A stretch of 33,150 bases of DNA from Lachnospiraceae bacterium (GTDB taxonomy: Bacteria > Bacillota > Clostridia > Lachnospirales > Lachnospiraceae): contig JAQXGF010000012.1 of assembly GCA_029006155.1 (NCBI GenBank), positions 1-33,150 on the forward strand, in the 5' to 3' direction. Position 1 is the stretch's first letter; each line of letters begins with the position of its first letter. Below are positions 22,918-30,914 of this stretch, one piece after another. The notes under the pieces were generated by a model. The model searched no databases, was not told the DNA's origin, and saw only the letters and a program-made list of their open reading frames with translations. The position numbers and the translations under genes are program-made.

Positions 22918-23026
22918 AAATCCGTGCTCAGAATCATTTTCTGCGGAATGCTCAAGATCCGTGCTCAACGCCGGAAATTTTCAGCAATTTTGAGCACGGA
23001 TCGTAAAAACAGAATGATTTTGCTGC
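22918..23026. repeat. Nested direct and inverted repeats beyond the peptide-ABC genes
   Basis: ATCCGTGCTCA occurs at 22920-22930 and 22957-22967, and inverted at 22991-23001. The second copy and the inverted one form a perfect 12-bp stem (22956-22967 with 22991-23002). CAGAATCATTTT (22929) recurs as CAGAATGATTTT (23010). No U-run follows the stem. It fills the gap between xfp and the decayed transporter genes and might mark an old rearrangement. Confidence 0.6.
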
Positions 23027-23824
23027 TCAGGGTTCAAAAATATACGATGCTTCGACCAGTTCGTGAATATAAGGATCCTGCCCGTCTTTCGTCAGAAGTT
23101 CTTCATAAGTTCCTCCGGCGAGCAGCCGTCCGCCCCGCATTACACATATCACATCTGCCATCTTTCGCATGACGGCCAGATCGTGCGTAATAAACAGAAG
23201 GGTCAGACCATGCGTCTGCTTCATCCGCAGCAGAAGCTCCAGAATCTGGTTCTGTACCGGGATATCCAGAGCTGATACGATCTCATCTGCGATCAAAAGT
23301 TTCGGCTGTAACAACAATGCCCGAATGATGGCGATCCGCTGTAGCTGTCCGCCCGAAAATTCTGCCGGCAGTTTTTCCAGACAGTCCTGTGGCATCCCGC
23401 ATTCTTCACATAAAGTAAAAATCCGTTCCATTCTTTCTGCGCGGTTCGCGCCAATCCCCCAGATGCTCATCGGTTCCAGCAATTGTGTCCGGATCTTCAG
23501 TCCAGGGTCCAGGCTGTCAAATGGATTCTGGAACACCATCTGAATCTCACGGCGAAGCGGACGGTATTCCTTTTCCGAAAGGCTTTGTAATTCCCGTCCC
23601 TGATAGCGTACCGTACCGGCATCCGGCGGATAAAGTCCCATCAGAACCCGTGCCGTTGTCGATTTTCCGCATCCGGATTCGCCTAAAAGTCCAAGTGTCT
23701 CGCCGGCGTGGATCGAAAAGCTGATATCATCCACAGCAGTAAAATAAGAAGGTTTCTGCCAGAAGTGACGTTCCACCGGAAATTTTTTCGTCAGATGGCT
23801 GACTTCTAAAATGGTATCTGACAT
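23027..23824 (-). CDS. Peptide/nickel ABC transporter ATPase, DppF/OppF type
   Basis: This 265-residue nucleotide-binding protein has Walker A GESGCGKST (about 49-57), Q-loop MVFQNPFDSLDP, signature FSGGQLQRIAI and the H-loop FITHDLAV. Walker B reads LLIADEIVSALD; the catalytic Glu is present, but the common Pro after it is Ile. The FQNPFDSLDP stretch is typical of the Opp/Dpp/Nik group. It would power import of peptides or nickel complexes with the ATPase encoded directly upstream, whose stop touches its ATG. The usual membrane and binding proteins are missing or broken here, so this gene may be non-functional debris or may serve another permease set. Confidence 0.85.
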   Translation of the reverse strand: MSDTILEVSHLTKKFPVERHFWQKPSYFTAVDDISFSIHAGETLGLLGESGCGKSTTARVLMGLYPPDAGTVRYQGRELQSLSEKEYRPLRREIQMVFQNPFDSLDPGLKIRTQLLEPMSIWGIGANRAERMERIFTLCEECGMPQDCLEKLPAEFSGGQLQRIAIIRALLLQPKLLIADEIVSALDIPVQNQILELLLRMKQTHGLTLLFITHDLAVMRKMADVICVMRGGRLLAGGTYEELLTKDGQDPYIHELVEASYIFEP

Positions 23825-24673
23825 CTAATCCCTCCCTTCCTGCGATATAACCGGTGCAGAAGGCTGTCCAAGCTTTCGTGTCTCTTCGATCAGTTCGCGT
23901 GTATAGGGCTGCGACGGATGATGCAAAATCTCCCGCGTCCCCTTTTCAATGAGCACGCCGTGCTGCAAAATAGCCGCATGCGTGCAGATGTCATCCAGCA
24001 GTGCCAGGTTATGGCTGATATACAGAAGCGTCAGTTTCCGGTCCGTGCAGAGTTGCTGAATGAAGCGGACAACTCTGCGCTGATTCAATGCATCCAGAGA
24101 AGTGGTCGGTTCGTCTGCAATCAAAATGGACGCATCCGATTCCAGTGACATTGCGATGGCAATTCGCTGACGCATTCCCCCGGAAAGCTGATGTGGATAC
24201 TTTCGGATCACCTGCGGATCTGTAATGCCAAACAGCTGCAGCCGGTCTGAAATGTGCTGTATACGCTCCTGCTTTTTCATCTCCGGATGACGCAATGCGA
24301 CGGTCTCCCCCCACTGTCGCCCGATTTTCTCATACGGATTCAATGCATGGATGGAATCCTGAAAGATCAGGGAAGTTTTCTTCGAACAATACGCGATCCG
24401 CTTTTCAAATGGCAGTGTGAGAATATCCGTATAGGAACCGTCCGACTCCAGATACTGAATTTTGCCGGAAATTCGTGTATTTTTTTCCGGAAGAAGCGAT
24501 GTGAGCGCATACATCGTCATGCTCTTGCCCGCTCCGGACGCACCGGCAATGGCCCAGCGCTCCTGCTCGCGAATTTCCAGATTGATATTTTTTAAAATCG
24601 GCGTTTCTTTTCCGTCCTTTAAAATATGAAGGGAGAGGTCTTCCAGTTTCAGTACAATGCGATTTTCAGTCAT
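23825..24673 (-). CDS. Peptide/nickel ABC transporter ATPase, DppD/OppD type
   Basis: This 282-residue ATPase is the partner of the one downstream. It has Walker A GASGAGKSMT (about 40-49), Q-loop SLIFQDSIHALNPYEKIG, signature LSGGMRQRIAI, Walker B ILIADEPTTSLD and H-loop YISHNLALL. The C-terminal SQPYTRELIEETRK matches the Opp/Dpp family tail. Its ATG overlaps the end of the truncated permease by eight bases, so the original operon order was permease-ATPase-ATPase. The reading frame is intact. Without a complete permease in cis its activity is doubtful. Confidence 0.85.
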   Translation of the reverse strand: MTENRIVLKLEDLSLHILKDGKETPILKNINLEIREQERWAIAGASGAGKSMTMYALTSLLPEKNTRISGKIQYLESDGSYTDILTLPFEKRIAYCSKKTSLIFQDSIHALNPYEKIGRQWGETVALRHPEMKKQERIQHISDRLQLFGITDPQVIRKYPHQLSGGMRQRIAIAMSLESDASILIADEPTTSLDALNQRRVVRFIQQLCTDRKLTLLYISHNLALLDDICTHAAILQHGVLIEKGTREILHHPSQPYTRELIEETRKLGQPSAPVISQEGRD

Positions 24674-24985
24674 ACAGTGTCATCTCTCCTTTCTCAAGTT
24701 TGGAAGAGTCAAACGTTGTATGCAGACATATCGTCAGCACGGCGATAAATAAAGTCGGATATATTACAAGTCTCGGGTAAGTCGTCATATAAATGCGGTA
24801 CTGATACAGCAAAGTTCCCCAGTCTGGATTGGTGATATCTGTTCCAATTCCGATAAATGCGAGTCCGGCATAGAGATTTACCACCGTAGCAGCTTTATTT
24901 CCCATATATACAAAGAGCTGGCGACAGATATTTGGCAGCACATGAAAGAAAATGATACGTGGTTTGCTCAGGCCAAGTACCAAAA
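24666..24985 (-). pseudogene. Peptide ABC permease (DppC type), N-terminally truncated
   Basis: Only about 105 C-terminal residues of a permease of the DppC/OppC type remain. They begin VLGLSKPRIIFFHVLPN, the cytoplasmic coupling (EAA) loop, and continue with two membrane segments (LYAGLAFIGIGTD, VIYPTLFIAVLTICL). A complete protein is near 280-300 residues. Homology stops abruptly near 24983; an in-frame TGA lies just upstream at about 24992-24994, and no plausible ATG or ribosome binding site is present. The AlkD-like gene ends 30 bases further on. The DppB permease and binding protein are absent, so the front of this operon has been lost. Confidence 0.8.
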
Positions 24986-25015
24986 ATGAAACTTGTCAAT
25001 TGAAAAATTCCACAA

Positions 25016-25723
25016 TTATATGCTCTTTTTCACGCGCAGCGTTCGTAAAAATGCTTTCTGCTCCGGTGTAATGCGGTAGCTCTCGATCGCTTTCTGGATC
25101 GCCTTGTTATGCGTCCATGTATCCATCCGCCGCTCTGTGAGATAAGGAAGAATCGCATCATATTGCTTCGCCAGTGCAGTCGCAAAATACCAGGCCCGCA
25201 TCATATTGATATAATATTCTTCCGAGCAGACGTGCATCACCCGATCCGGATATTCCGGCCGAAATGCTTCTTCCAGATAATAGCGCATCAGAAGGCCGAT
25301 CGCAAAACGGACGGTATATATATGCTCGGAAGCCATCCATCGGTCGATCTCCGGGAGCAGCTGATCCAGATGCTTTCCGAGCACCGGTAACACGAGCAGA
25401 TCACAGGTCGCCCAGTTATCGACGAACGGCAGAAAACGGTCGAGCGCGTCTATGGCTTCCGGGTAGTCGCGTATCTGCCCAAGCAGCATACCATGCAGGT
25501 TATTCTCCTCGTAGTAGGTGTGGGGCAGTTGCGTAAGAAACTCCTTTGCCTCTGCCGTCTTTCCAAATGTCTTTGCAAAAGAGCGAAGCTGCGGAGTACG
25601 TACCCCGATCACGGTCTCTTTGTCGACCGTCGGCATCAGCTTCGCCTGAAAGTCCCGGTAGGAAAGATCCTGCATGGCAAGGAGGCTCTGCTGGACGTCA
25701 CGTATGATCTGTGTATGTTCCAT
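25016..25723 (-). CDS. AlkD-like DNA alkylation repair protein
   Basis: This protein of about 235 residues matches the DNA alkylation repair family of HEAT-like repeats. Landmarks include GVRTPQLRSFAK, the central FVDNWATCDLL (Asp and Trp of the AlkD active site), and the C-terminal helices YYINMMRAWYFATALAKQY and DTWTHNKAIQKAIES. AlkD excises bulky or charged alkylated bases without flipping them. ATG 25723 is preferred; AAAGG lies nine bases before it, and a GTG at 25747 and an ATG at 25732 are alternatives. It overlaps or closely follows the true end of the frameshifted exporter gene, which suggests it was translated in that operon. It lies right at the truncated permease boundary. Confidence 0.85.
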   Translation of the reverse strand: MEHTQIIRDVQQSLLAMQDLSYRDFQAKLMPTVDKETVIGVRTPQLRSFAKTFGKTAEAKEFLTQLPHTYYEENNLHGMLLGQIRDYPEAIDALDRFLPFVDNWATCDLLVLPVLGKHLDQLLPEIDRWMASEHIYTVRFAIGLLMRYYLEEAFRPEYPDRVMHVCSEEYYINMMRAWYFATALAKQYDAILPYLTERRMDTWTHNKAIQKAIESYRITPEQKAFLRTLRVKKSI

Positions 25724-25728
25724 GATAT

Positions 25729-27464
25729 TCATCCTTTCAACTTCCACCTTTCCGTCTCTTTTCGTCCTCCGACAAAGTCAGCATAGATGCCCGGCTGCTG
25801 AATCAGCTCTTCATGGCGGCCCTTCTGGACGATCCGGCCTTGATCCAGTACGAGAATCTGATCAGCACTGCGCACGGTCTTCAGGCGGTGGGCAATCATA
25901 AGGATGGTCTTGTCCTTCGTCAGCTCTTCGATCGCTTTCTGCAGCCGATCCTCGTTCTCCGGGTCGACGTTAGCGGTCGCCTATCTAAAATAATGATCGG
26001 CGCATCCTTCAGCATTGCGCGTGCGATCGAGATGCGCTGCTTTTCGCCACCCGACAGGGATGCGCCGCCCTCACCGATCACCGTATCATACCCATCTGGT
26101 AATGCCTCGATAAAATCATCACAGCATGCCTTTTTTGCCGCCTCCACGACCTGTGCATGCGTCGCATGCGGGCAGCCGAATTTAATATTATTCTCAATCG
26201 TATCAGCGAATAAATAGACATTCTGGAATACCATGCTGATCTGATCCATCAAAGATTCGAGTGTGTAATCTTTTACATCCACGCCACCAATGCGCACGCT
26301 TCCACTATCTGTATCCCAGAACCGCGCTACCAGATTACAGAAAGTCGTTTTGCCGCTTCCGGACGGGCCGATGATGGCCGTCGTCGTCTGAGACGGAAGG
26401 GTCACGCTGATATCCTGCAGAATCGGCTTTTTCTCGTAAGAAAAGTTCACATGGTCAAATACAATGTCGTGGCTCTTCGGGACGATCACCTTGCCAGTTT
26501 CATCCATCTGCGGCATCTGCTCCGTCTCCACCGTCCGGTCGATCGCAGCAGCGGTCATCCGCAGCATCGCGACGCCCATGCCAAAGAGCTTTACCTGATT
26601 AAATACGAGAAAGGACATAATCAGCGTCATCAGCGCATTGGGAAGCGACATCGTTCCTTTACTCCAGAGGCTGATCGCTGCAAACATCATCCCGACACCT
26701 GCAATCTGTAAAACAGCTTCCTGCAAGGTGGTATACGGTGTCATGAGCTGCTCCACTGCCAGATTGCTCTTTCGGCTGTATTCCAGTGCGTTCTGCAGCT
26801 TTTTATCGCCTTTTCCGGTCAGATTGAATGATTTGACTACGCTCATGCCCTGCACCGTCTCCAATACCGCCTCAATGAGATCGGTCTGCGACCTCTGCGT
26901 ATCATCTGCGATCACGGCCGACTTTTTCTCCATCGCGGAGACGACCAGAAGATACAACGCGATGCCAATAAGTGCGATCAGTCCGATGCGCCAGTCAAAG
27001 AGCAGGATCAGTGCAATAAATACAACCGTCGTGATCAGCCCGCTCAAGATATTGACCAGTACCATCGGCACAAGCGACTCAATCGTGCTGACGACGGTGG
27101 TGCAGACACCGGATACCTGGCCGAGGCTGTTCTCGTTGAAAAATCCCATCGGCACGCTCTTCATCCGGTTCGCAATCGAAATACGCCGGTCTGCCGCCAT
27201 GAAATATCCTGCATGCGTCTGATACAGTTTGGAATGACTGGAAGCTACCGCACCGCCGAAAATACTGATCAGCTCGCAGACCAGCGCCATCCATGCGGTC
27301 CTGGCGGAATGCTCCCCATTGGTCAGTGCCAGCACGACGAGATAAATCGCCACGATCTGAAACATCTGCAGGATCGCGTTTACAAAACTGATCCAGACGG
27401 ATGTATTAATATGTTTCTTTTCCGCTCCGGCAAACTGCCAGATTTTCTGAAAGGTCCCGATCAT
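25729..27464 (-). pseudogene. Heterodimeric ABC exporter subunit, one-base frameshift in Walker B
   Basis: An ABC exporter half with six membrane segments (about 1-310) and an ATPase domain: Walker A GPSGSGKTT, Q-loop MVFQNVYLFADT, signature LSGGEKQRISIA. The frame fails right after PIIILD: the bases read GAT-AGG-CGA where GAT-GAG-GCG is expected, so one G is missing at 25982/25983. Reading on in the other frame restores EATANVDPENEDRL, the H-loop MIAHRLKTV and a proper end at 25729. The uncorrected frame stops at 25920 (514 residues) and loses the catalytic Glu, D-loop and H-loop. Intact length would be near 578. It is either a real inactivating mutation or a sequencing error. Its ATG overlaps the partner's stop by four bases. 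Confidence 0.85.
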
Positions 27465-29203
27465 ACCGTCTCACCCTCCTTTGTCCCTATGTGGGCCTGC
27501 CACATGTCACGGTAAAGTGCGCAATGTGCGAGCAGCTCTTCCTGCTTTCCCTGTGCCGTGATCTGCCCGTCTTTTACAACGACAATGTTGTCTGCATCTG
27601 TGATCGTGGAGAGCCGGTGTGCGATGACGATTACCGTCTTATTTTCTACCAGCTTTGCCACTGCACGCTGAATCACCGCTTCATTTTCCGGGTCGATGTA
27701 CGCCGTCGCCTCATCGAGTACGATGACCGGTGCATGCTTCAGCATCGCCCGTGCGATCGCGATCCGCTGCCGTTCTCCGCCGGAGAGATGCGCGCCGCCT
27801 CCGCCGACCATTGTATCAAAGCCTTTTTCCAGTCCGTGGATAAAGCTGTCACAGCCTGCGGCATGTGCGGCTGCCTCCACCTCTGCGTCCGTCGCCGTCC
27901 GGCGTCCCATGCGGATATTTTCGCGCACTGTATCGTCAAACAGGTAATTGTCCTGTGAGACAAAGGCGACCTGCTCATAGAGCTGAGACAATGGAATATC
28001 CTTCAGGTCGTGGCCACCCATCGTGATCACTCCGCTCTTCACATCCCAGAATCCGGCAAGCAGCTTGGCGATCGTCGATTTGCCGCTGCCGGACGGGCCG
28101 ACAAGTGCGGTCATGCTGTTTTGCGGGATATGCAGGCTGACGCCGTGCAGGATCTCCTGATCCGCGTGATAGCCAAAGGATACGTTTTTCAGCTCCATAT
28201 CGTGGTTGGAGAACTCGACCGGAGCCGTGGCATGTGCCTGCTCCTCCGCCTTCAGAATCTCATCGACCTCCGCGACCGTCGTACCGACCTGCGCCAGGGT
28301 ATCGACGAAATTAAATGCCGCAACGATCGGGGCTGCCATGCCAAGCGATAAAATGATGACGGTAATAAACGTCTCGACCGAGAGCGTCCCATGCAGATAA
28401 AAGATCCAGCCGATGGGCAGTATGGTCAGCATCTGCGCCGGGAAAAACGCATAGGCCATCGACATGCCGAGCTGGCTGCGGCGCATCCAGTCATAATAAT
28501 ACTGCGCATTGGCCCGCACCTTATCGGTCAGCTTTGCATAGGATGCTTTTCCCTGATTGAATGCTTTGATGACTTCGATACCGTTTATGTACTCGATCAT
28601 CGTGCCGCTCATCTCATTCGTGGCCTGTACGGCCCCTTCATAGTCTTTTTCATATCCGCCCATGACCATCATCATAAAGAAAAATGCCACCGGAAATACG
28701 ACGAGCGAGAGCAGAGCCAGCCGCCAGTCCAGAAGGAACAGGTAAAGGATCGTCAGAACCGGGGCCGTGATGTTTGCGGTCATCTCCGGGAAGAGATGCG
28801 CCAGTGTCGTCTCCATACTGTCTACCTGATCGACGATCGTCTGCTTCAGCTTTCCGCTGGACATATCCATCACCGTACCGAGCGGCAGTTTCGGCAGCTT
28901 TTCCAGTATCAGCTGGCGGATTGTTTTCAATACCTGAAAGGTCGCCTTATGCGAAATCGACAATGCGCAGTTGTAGAGTATCGTGCGGATCAGATATCCG
29001 ACAAGCGCTACCGCCAGCCAGAGCATGTAGCCCGACATCGTGTGCTCACCGCCGAGCAGCAGGACGATCATCTTCGCCGCTGCAAAATACGGAAGCATCC
29101 CGGCTGCCACACCGATCACAGCCAGAATCACCGCAGTGATAAGCCGGCCGTGTTCCTCCTTGCCCAATTCCCAGATCCGCTGAACAGGGCTTTGTTTTTC
29201 CAT
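27461..29203 (-). CDS. Heterodimeric ABC exporter subunit (intact half)
   Basis: This 580-residue half-transporter has six membrane helices (about 15-310) and an ATPase domain with Walker A GPSGSGKST, Q-loop FVSQDNYLFDDT, signature LSGGERQRIAIA, Walker B VIVLDEATAYID and H-loop VIAHRLSTI, all canonical. It is the first gene of a two-subunit exporter; the second subunit begins at its stop codon (ATGA overlap). A TetR-type gene lies directly upstream. The arrangement is typical of drug or lipid exporters, though IrtAB/YbtPQ-like siderophore importers have the same fold, so substrate and direction are not settled. A good AGGAGGG site precedes the ATG. Confidence 0.9.
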   Translation of the reverse strand: MEKQSPVQRIWELGKEEHGRLITAVILAVIGVAAGMLPYFAAAKMIVLLLGGEHTMSGYMLWLAVALVGYLIRTILYNCALSISHKATFQVLKTIRQLILEKLPKLPLGTVMDMSSGKLKQTIVDQVDSMETTLAHLFPEMTANITAPVLTILYLFLLDWRLALLSLVVFPVAFFFMMMVMGGYEKDYEGAVQATNEMSGTMIEYINGIEVIKAFNQGKASYAKLTDKVRANAQYYYDWMRRSQLGMSMAYAFFPAQMLTILPIGWIFYLHGTLSVETFITVIILSLGMAAPIVAAFNFVDTLAQVGTTVAEVDEILKAEEQAHATAPVEFSNHDMELKNVSFGYHADQEILHGVSLHIPQNSMTALVGPSGSGKSTIAKLLAGFWDVKSGVITMGGHDLKDIPLSQLYEQVAFVSQDNYLFDDTVRENIRMGRRTATDAEVEAAAHAAGCDSFIHGLEKGFDTMVGGGGAHLSGGERQRIAIARAMLKHAPVIVLDEATAYIDPENEAVIQRAVAKLVENKTVIVIAHRLSTITDADNIVVVKDGQITAQGKQEELLAHCALYRDMWQAHIGTKEGETV

Positions 29204-29242
29204 GTTGAATCCCTCCTTATATTTTCAAATTTTAGTGTGCAT

Positions 29243-29270
29243 TTTATAACTGTTATTAGCATCTTCTAAC
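29243..29270 (-). promoter_or_regulatory. Possible exporter promoter and operator
   Basis: A -10-like TATAAA (+ strand 29243-29248) lies about 40 bases before the exporter start; the -35 is weak. Next to it is an imperfect dyad with GTTA (29252) and TAAC (29267), a candidate site for the upstream TetR protein. Low certainty. Confidence 0.3.
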
Positions 29271-29291
29271 TCACTGGTAAAAATTTAAGGA

Positions 29292-29912
29292 TCAGACGAT
29301 CCCTAAAATTTTGTACCAGCCAGCGGTATAGAAATCCCGCAGCACGCCGATATGGCGCATGGCAATGTCCTGATCGGAATCGTGGGCGATGACCTCAAAG
29401 ATTCCGGTGAAGTAAATGCTGGCAATGATGTGCACCATTTGCTCATCGATATCCGTACACGCCTGCCGCTCCTTTTGCATCAGCCGTACCAGAGCGATGC
29501 TGGACTTCGTCTCGACCTCAATGAGCCGTTCCCTGTAATCCGCGTATCGGGTACCTTCCGCACAGCATGCGATGAGCTTAAATGCATCATAGTGCGCATA
29601 GATATAAGCCATCATACGCCCCATTTCATCCGTTGCCACCTCGTCCAGTCCGTCGAGCTGTCCCTCCAACTCCCGCTCGGAATACGCCTCGCTGTAATCC
29701 CGGTAGCGGCGGTAAAACGCCTCTGCCGGCTCCTGCACCAGCGCCTCAAACAGGGCTTCTTTATTTGCATAGTACCGGTAAAGCGCACCGGTCGTCACGC
29801 CGACCGCAGCAGCGATGGAGCGCACGGATGCCTTCTGGAAGCCTTTTTCAAAAAATTCTGCCTTGCCGGCCTCCAAAATCTGAGTGGCAAGTGCATCGTT
29901 AAGCGGACGCAT
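29292..29912 (-). CDS. TetR-family transcriptional regulator
   Basis: This 206-residue regulator has the TetR N-terminal DNA-binding domain (about 10-57): ILEAGKAEFFEKGFQKASVRSIAAAVGVTTGALYRYYANKEALFEALV, a clean match to the family helix-turn-helix. The remainder is a helical ligand-binding domain. ATG 29912 is preferred over a start at 29948 because a purine-rich AGGGAGGAAGG lies just before it. It lies 88 bases upstream of the ABC exporter in the same direction, so local control of the exporter is likely (inference). The ligand is unknown. Confidence 0.9.
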   Translation of the reverse strand: MRPLNDALATQILEAGKAEFFEKGFQKASVRSIAAAVGVTTGALYRYYANKEALFEALVQEPAEAFYRRYRDYSEAYSERELEGQLDGLDEVATDEMGRMMAYIYAHYDAFKLIACCAEGTRYADYRERLIEVETKSSIALVRLMQKERQACTDIDEQMVHIIASIYFTGIFEVIAHDSDQDIAMRHIGVLRDFYTAGWYKILGIV

Positions 29913-29957
29913 CCTTCCCTCCTTCCTTCCCTCCGGGCAAAGTAGCAAGATAAATGT

Positions 29958-29982
29958 CTATTCATTCATATTAGATGGATAG
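29958..29982. promoter_or_regulatory. Inverted repeat upstream of tetR
   Basis: CTATTCAT (29958-29965) and ATGGATAG (29975-29982) form a dyad with one mismatch and a 9-base spacer, 46 bases upstream of the TetR start. Candidate autoregulatory operator. Confidence 0.4.
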
Positions 29983-30022
29983 TTATCTACGCTTCCTTTT
30001 GTCCAATTGAATCAGTGGACTT

Positions 30023-30037
30023 GCTTGATCTGGTTAA
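30023..30037 (-). repeat. TTAACC-ATCAAGC motif, kdpE 3' region
   Basis: On the - strand TTAACCAGATCAAGC, two bases different from the exact copies at 12402, 16111 and 20440. It overlaps the foot of the kdpDE terminator stem. Confidence 0.55.
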
Positions 30038-30073
30038 AATAACAATGTTATCTGATAACATTGTTATTTTAAC
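30033..30073 (-). terminator. 41-bp perfect palindrome, probable kdpDE terminator
   Basis: Arms of 20 bases (30033-30052 and 30054-30073) are perfectly complementary around a single T. It lies about 115 bases beyond the kdpE stop. It is AT-rich with a TTATTTTAA end on both strands, so it may act in either direction. The perfection of the stem is unusual. Confidence 0.65.
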
Positions 30074-30188
30074 TTCTTAACCGTTTCCTGTCAATATGAA
30101 AATTCATATATTTCGAGCAAATCCTCATTGCGGGGAATAAATTTATCTGAATGAGACAGTTTTGCATCATGTCGTCAAAGACTGCCCC

Positions 30189-30914
30189 TTAGCTGTTAGC
30201 CTCCTGCTCGGTTTTCTCAATTCTAAGCATACGATATCCAATCCCAATATGCGTCTGGATATATTGCACCCCATTTTTCTCCGGTTCCAGTTTTTTCCGC
30301 AGTGTTGCCATAAAGACCCTCAGAGAAGCAATATCATTTTCTGAACATCGTCCCCAAATCTGCTGAGTAATATAGGTATGTGTCAATACCTTTCCCACAT
30401 TGCGGGATAAAAGGCAGAGCAGCTTATACTCGATGGGAGTCAGATGTAGTTCCTCTCCTTTCAGATAGGTGCAGCCAGCCGTATAATCTATCTTTAATTC
30501 ACCATTTTCAAAAACAGAGGTTTCCAGCTGATCTCCGGTCTGTGTTATGGCAAGCCTCCTTTGGGTGACACGGATACGTGCAAGTAATTCCTCTACGGAA
30601 AACGGTTTTGTAATATAGTCATCCGCCCCTGCATCCAGTGCTTCTATTTTATCCGCATCCTCACTTCTGGCACTGATCACAATAATCGGCATGTTCGACC
30701 AGGTCCGAATTTTCTTTATTACCTCTACTCCTTCCAAATCAGGGAGCCCCAGATCCAGAAGAACGATATCCGGATTATGGGACGAAGCCTCCAAAATGGC
30801 AGAAGCTCCGTTTTCTGCCGCCAGATATTTATAGTCATGTGTTTTTAATGTAGTAATGATCAGGTTACGTATGGGCCTGTCATCTTCAACCACCAGGATT
30901 AATGTCTTATTCAT
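30189..30914 (-). CDS. kdpE: KdpE-type response regulator (OmpR family)
   Basis: This 241-residue protein has an N-terminal receiver domain (ILVVEDDRPIRN, phospho-acceptor Asp54 in IVLLDLGLPDLEG, Lys in YITKPFS) and an OmpR/PhoB winged-helix C-terminus (about 130-230, with LHLTPIEYKLLCLLSRN and RVFMATLRKKLE). It pairs with the KdpD kinase, whose stop overlaps its start by eight bases. KdpE activates potassium uptake genes under K+ limitation or osmotic stress. The kdpFABC operon is not in the window; a TrkA/KtrA-type gene lies upstream, so the local target may be that or a distant Kdp pump. No autoregulatory site was recognised. Confidence 0.92.
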   Translation of the reverse strand: MNKTLILVVEDDRPIRNLIITTLKTHDYKYLAAENGASAILEASSHNPDIVLLDLGLPDLEGVEVIKKIRTWSNMPIIVISARSEDADKIEALDAGADDYITKPFSVEELLARIRVTQRRLAITQTGDQLETSVFENGELKIDYTAGCTYLKGEELHLTPIEYKLLCLLSRNVGKVLTHTYITQQIWGRCSENDIASLRVFMATLRKKLEPEKNGVQYIQTHIGIGYRMLRIEKTEQEANS

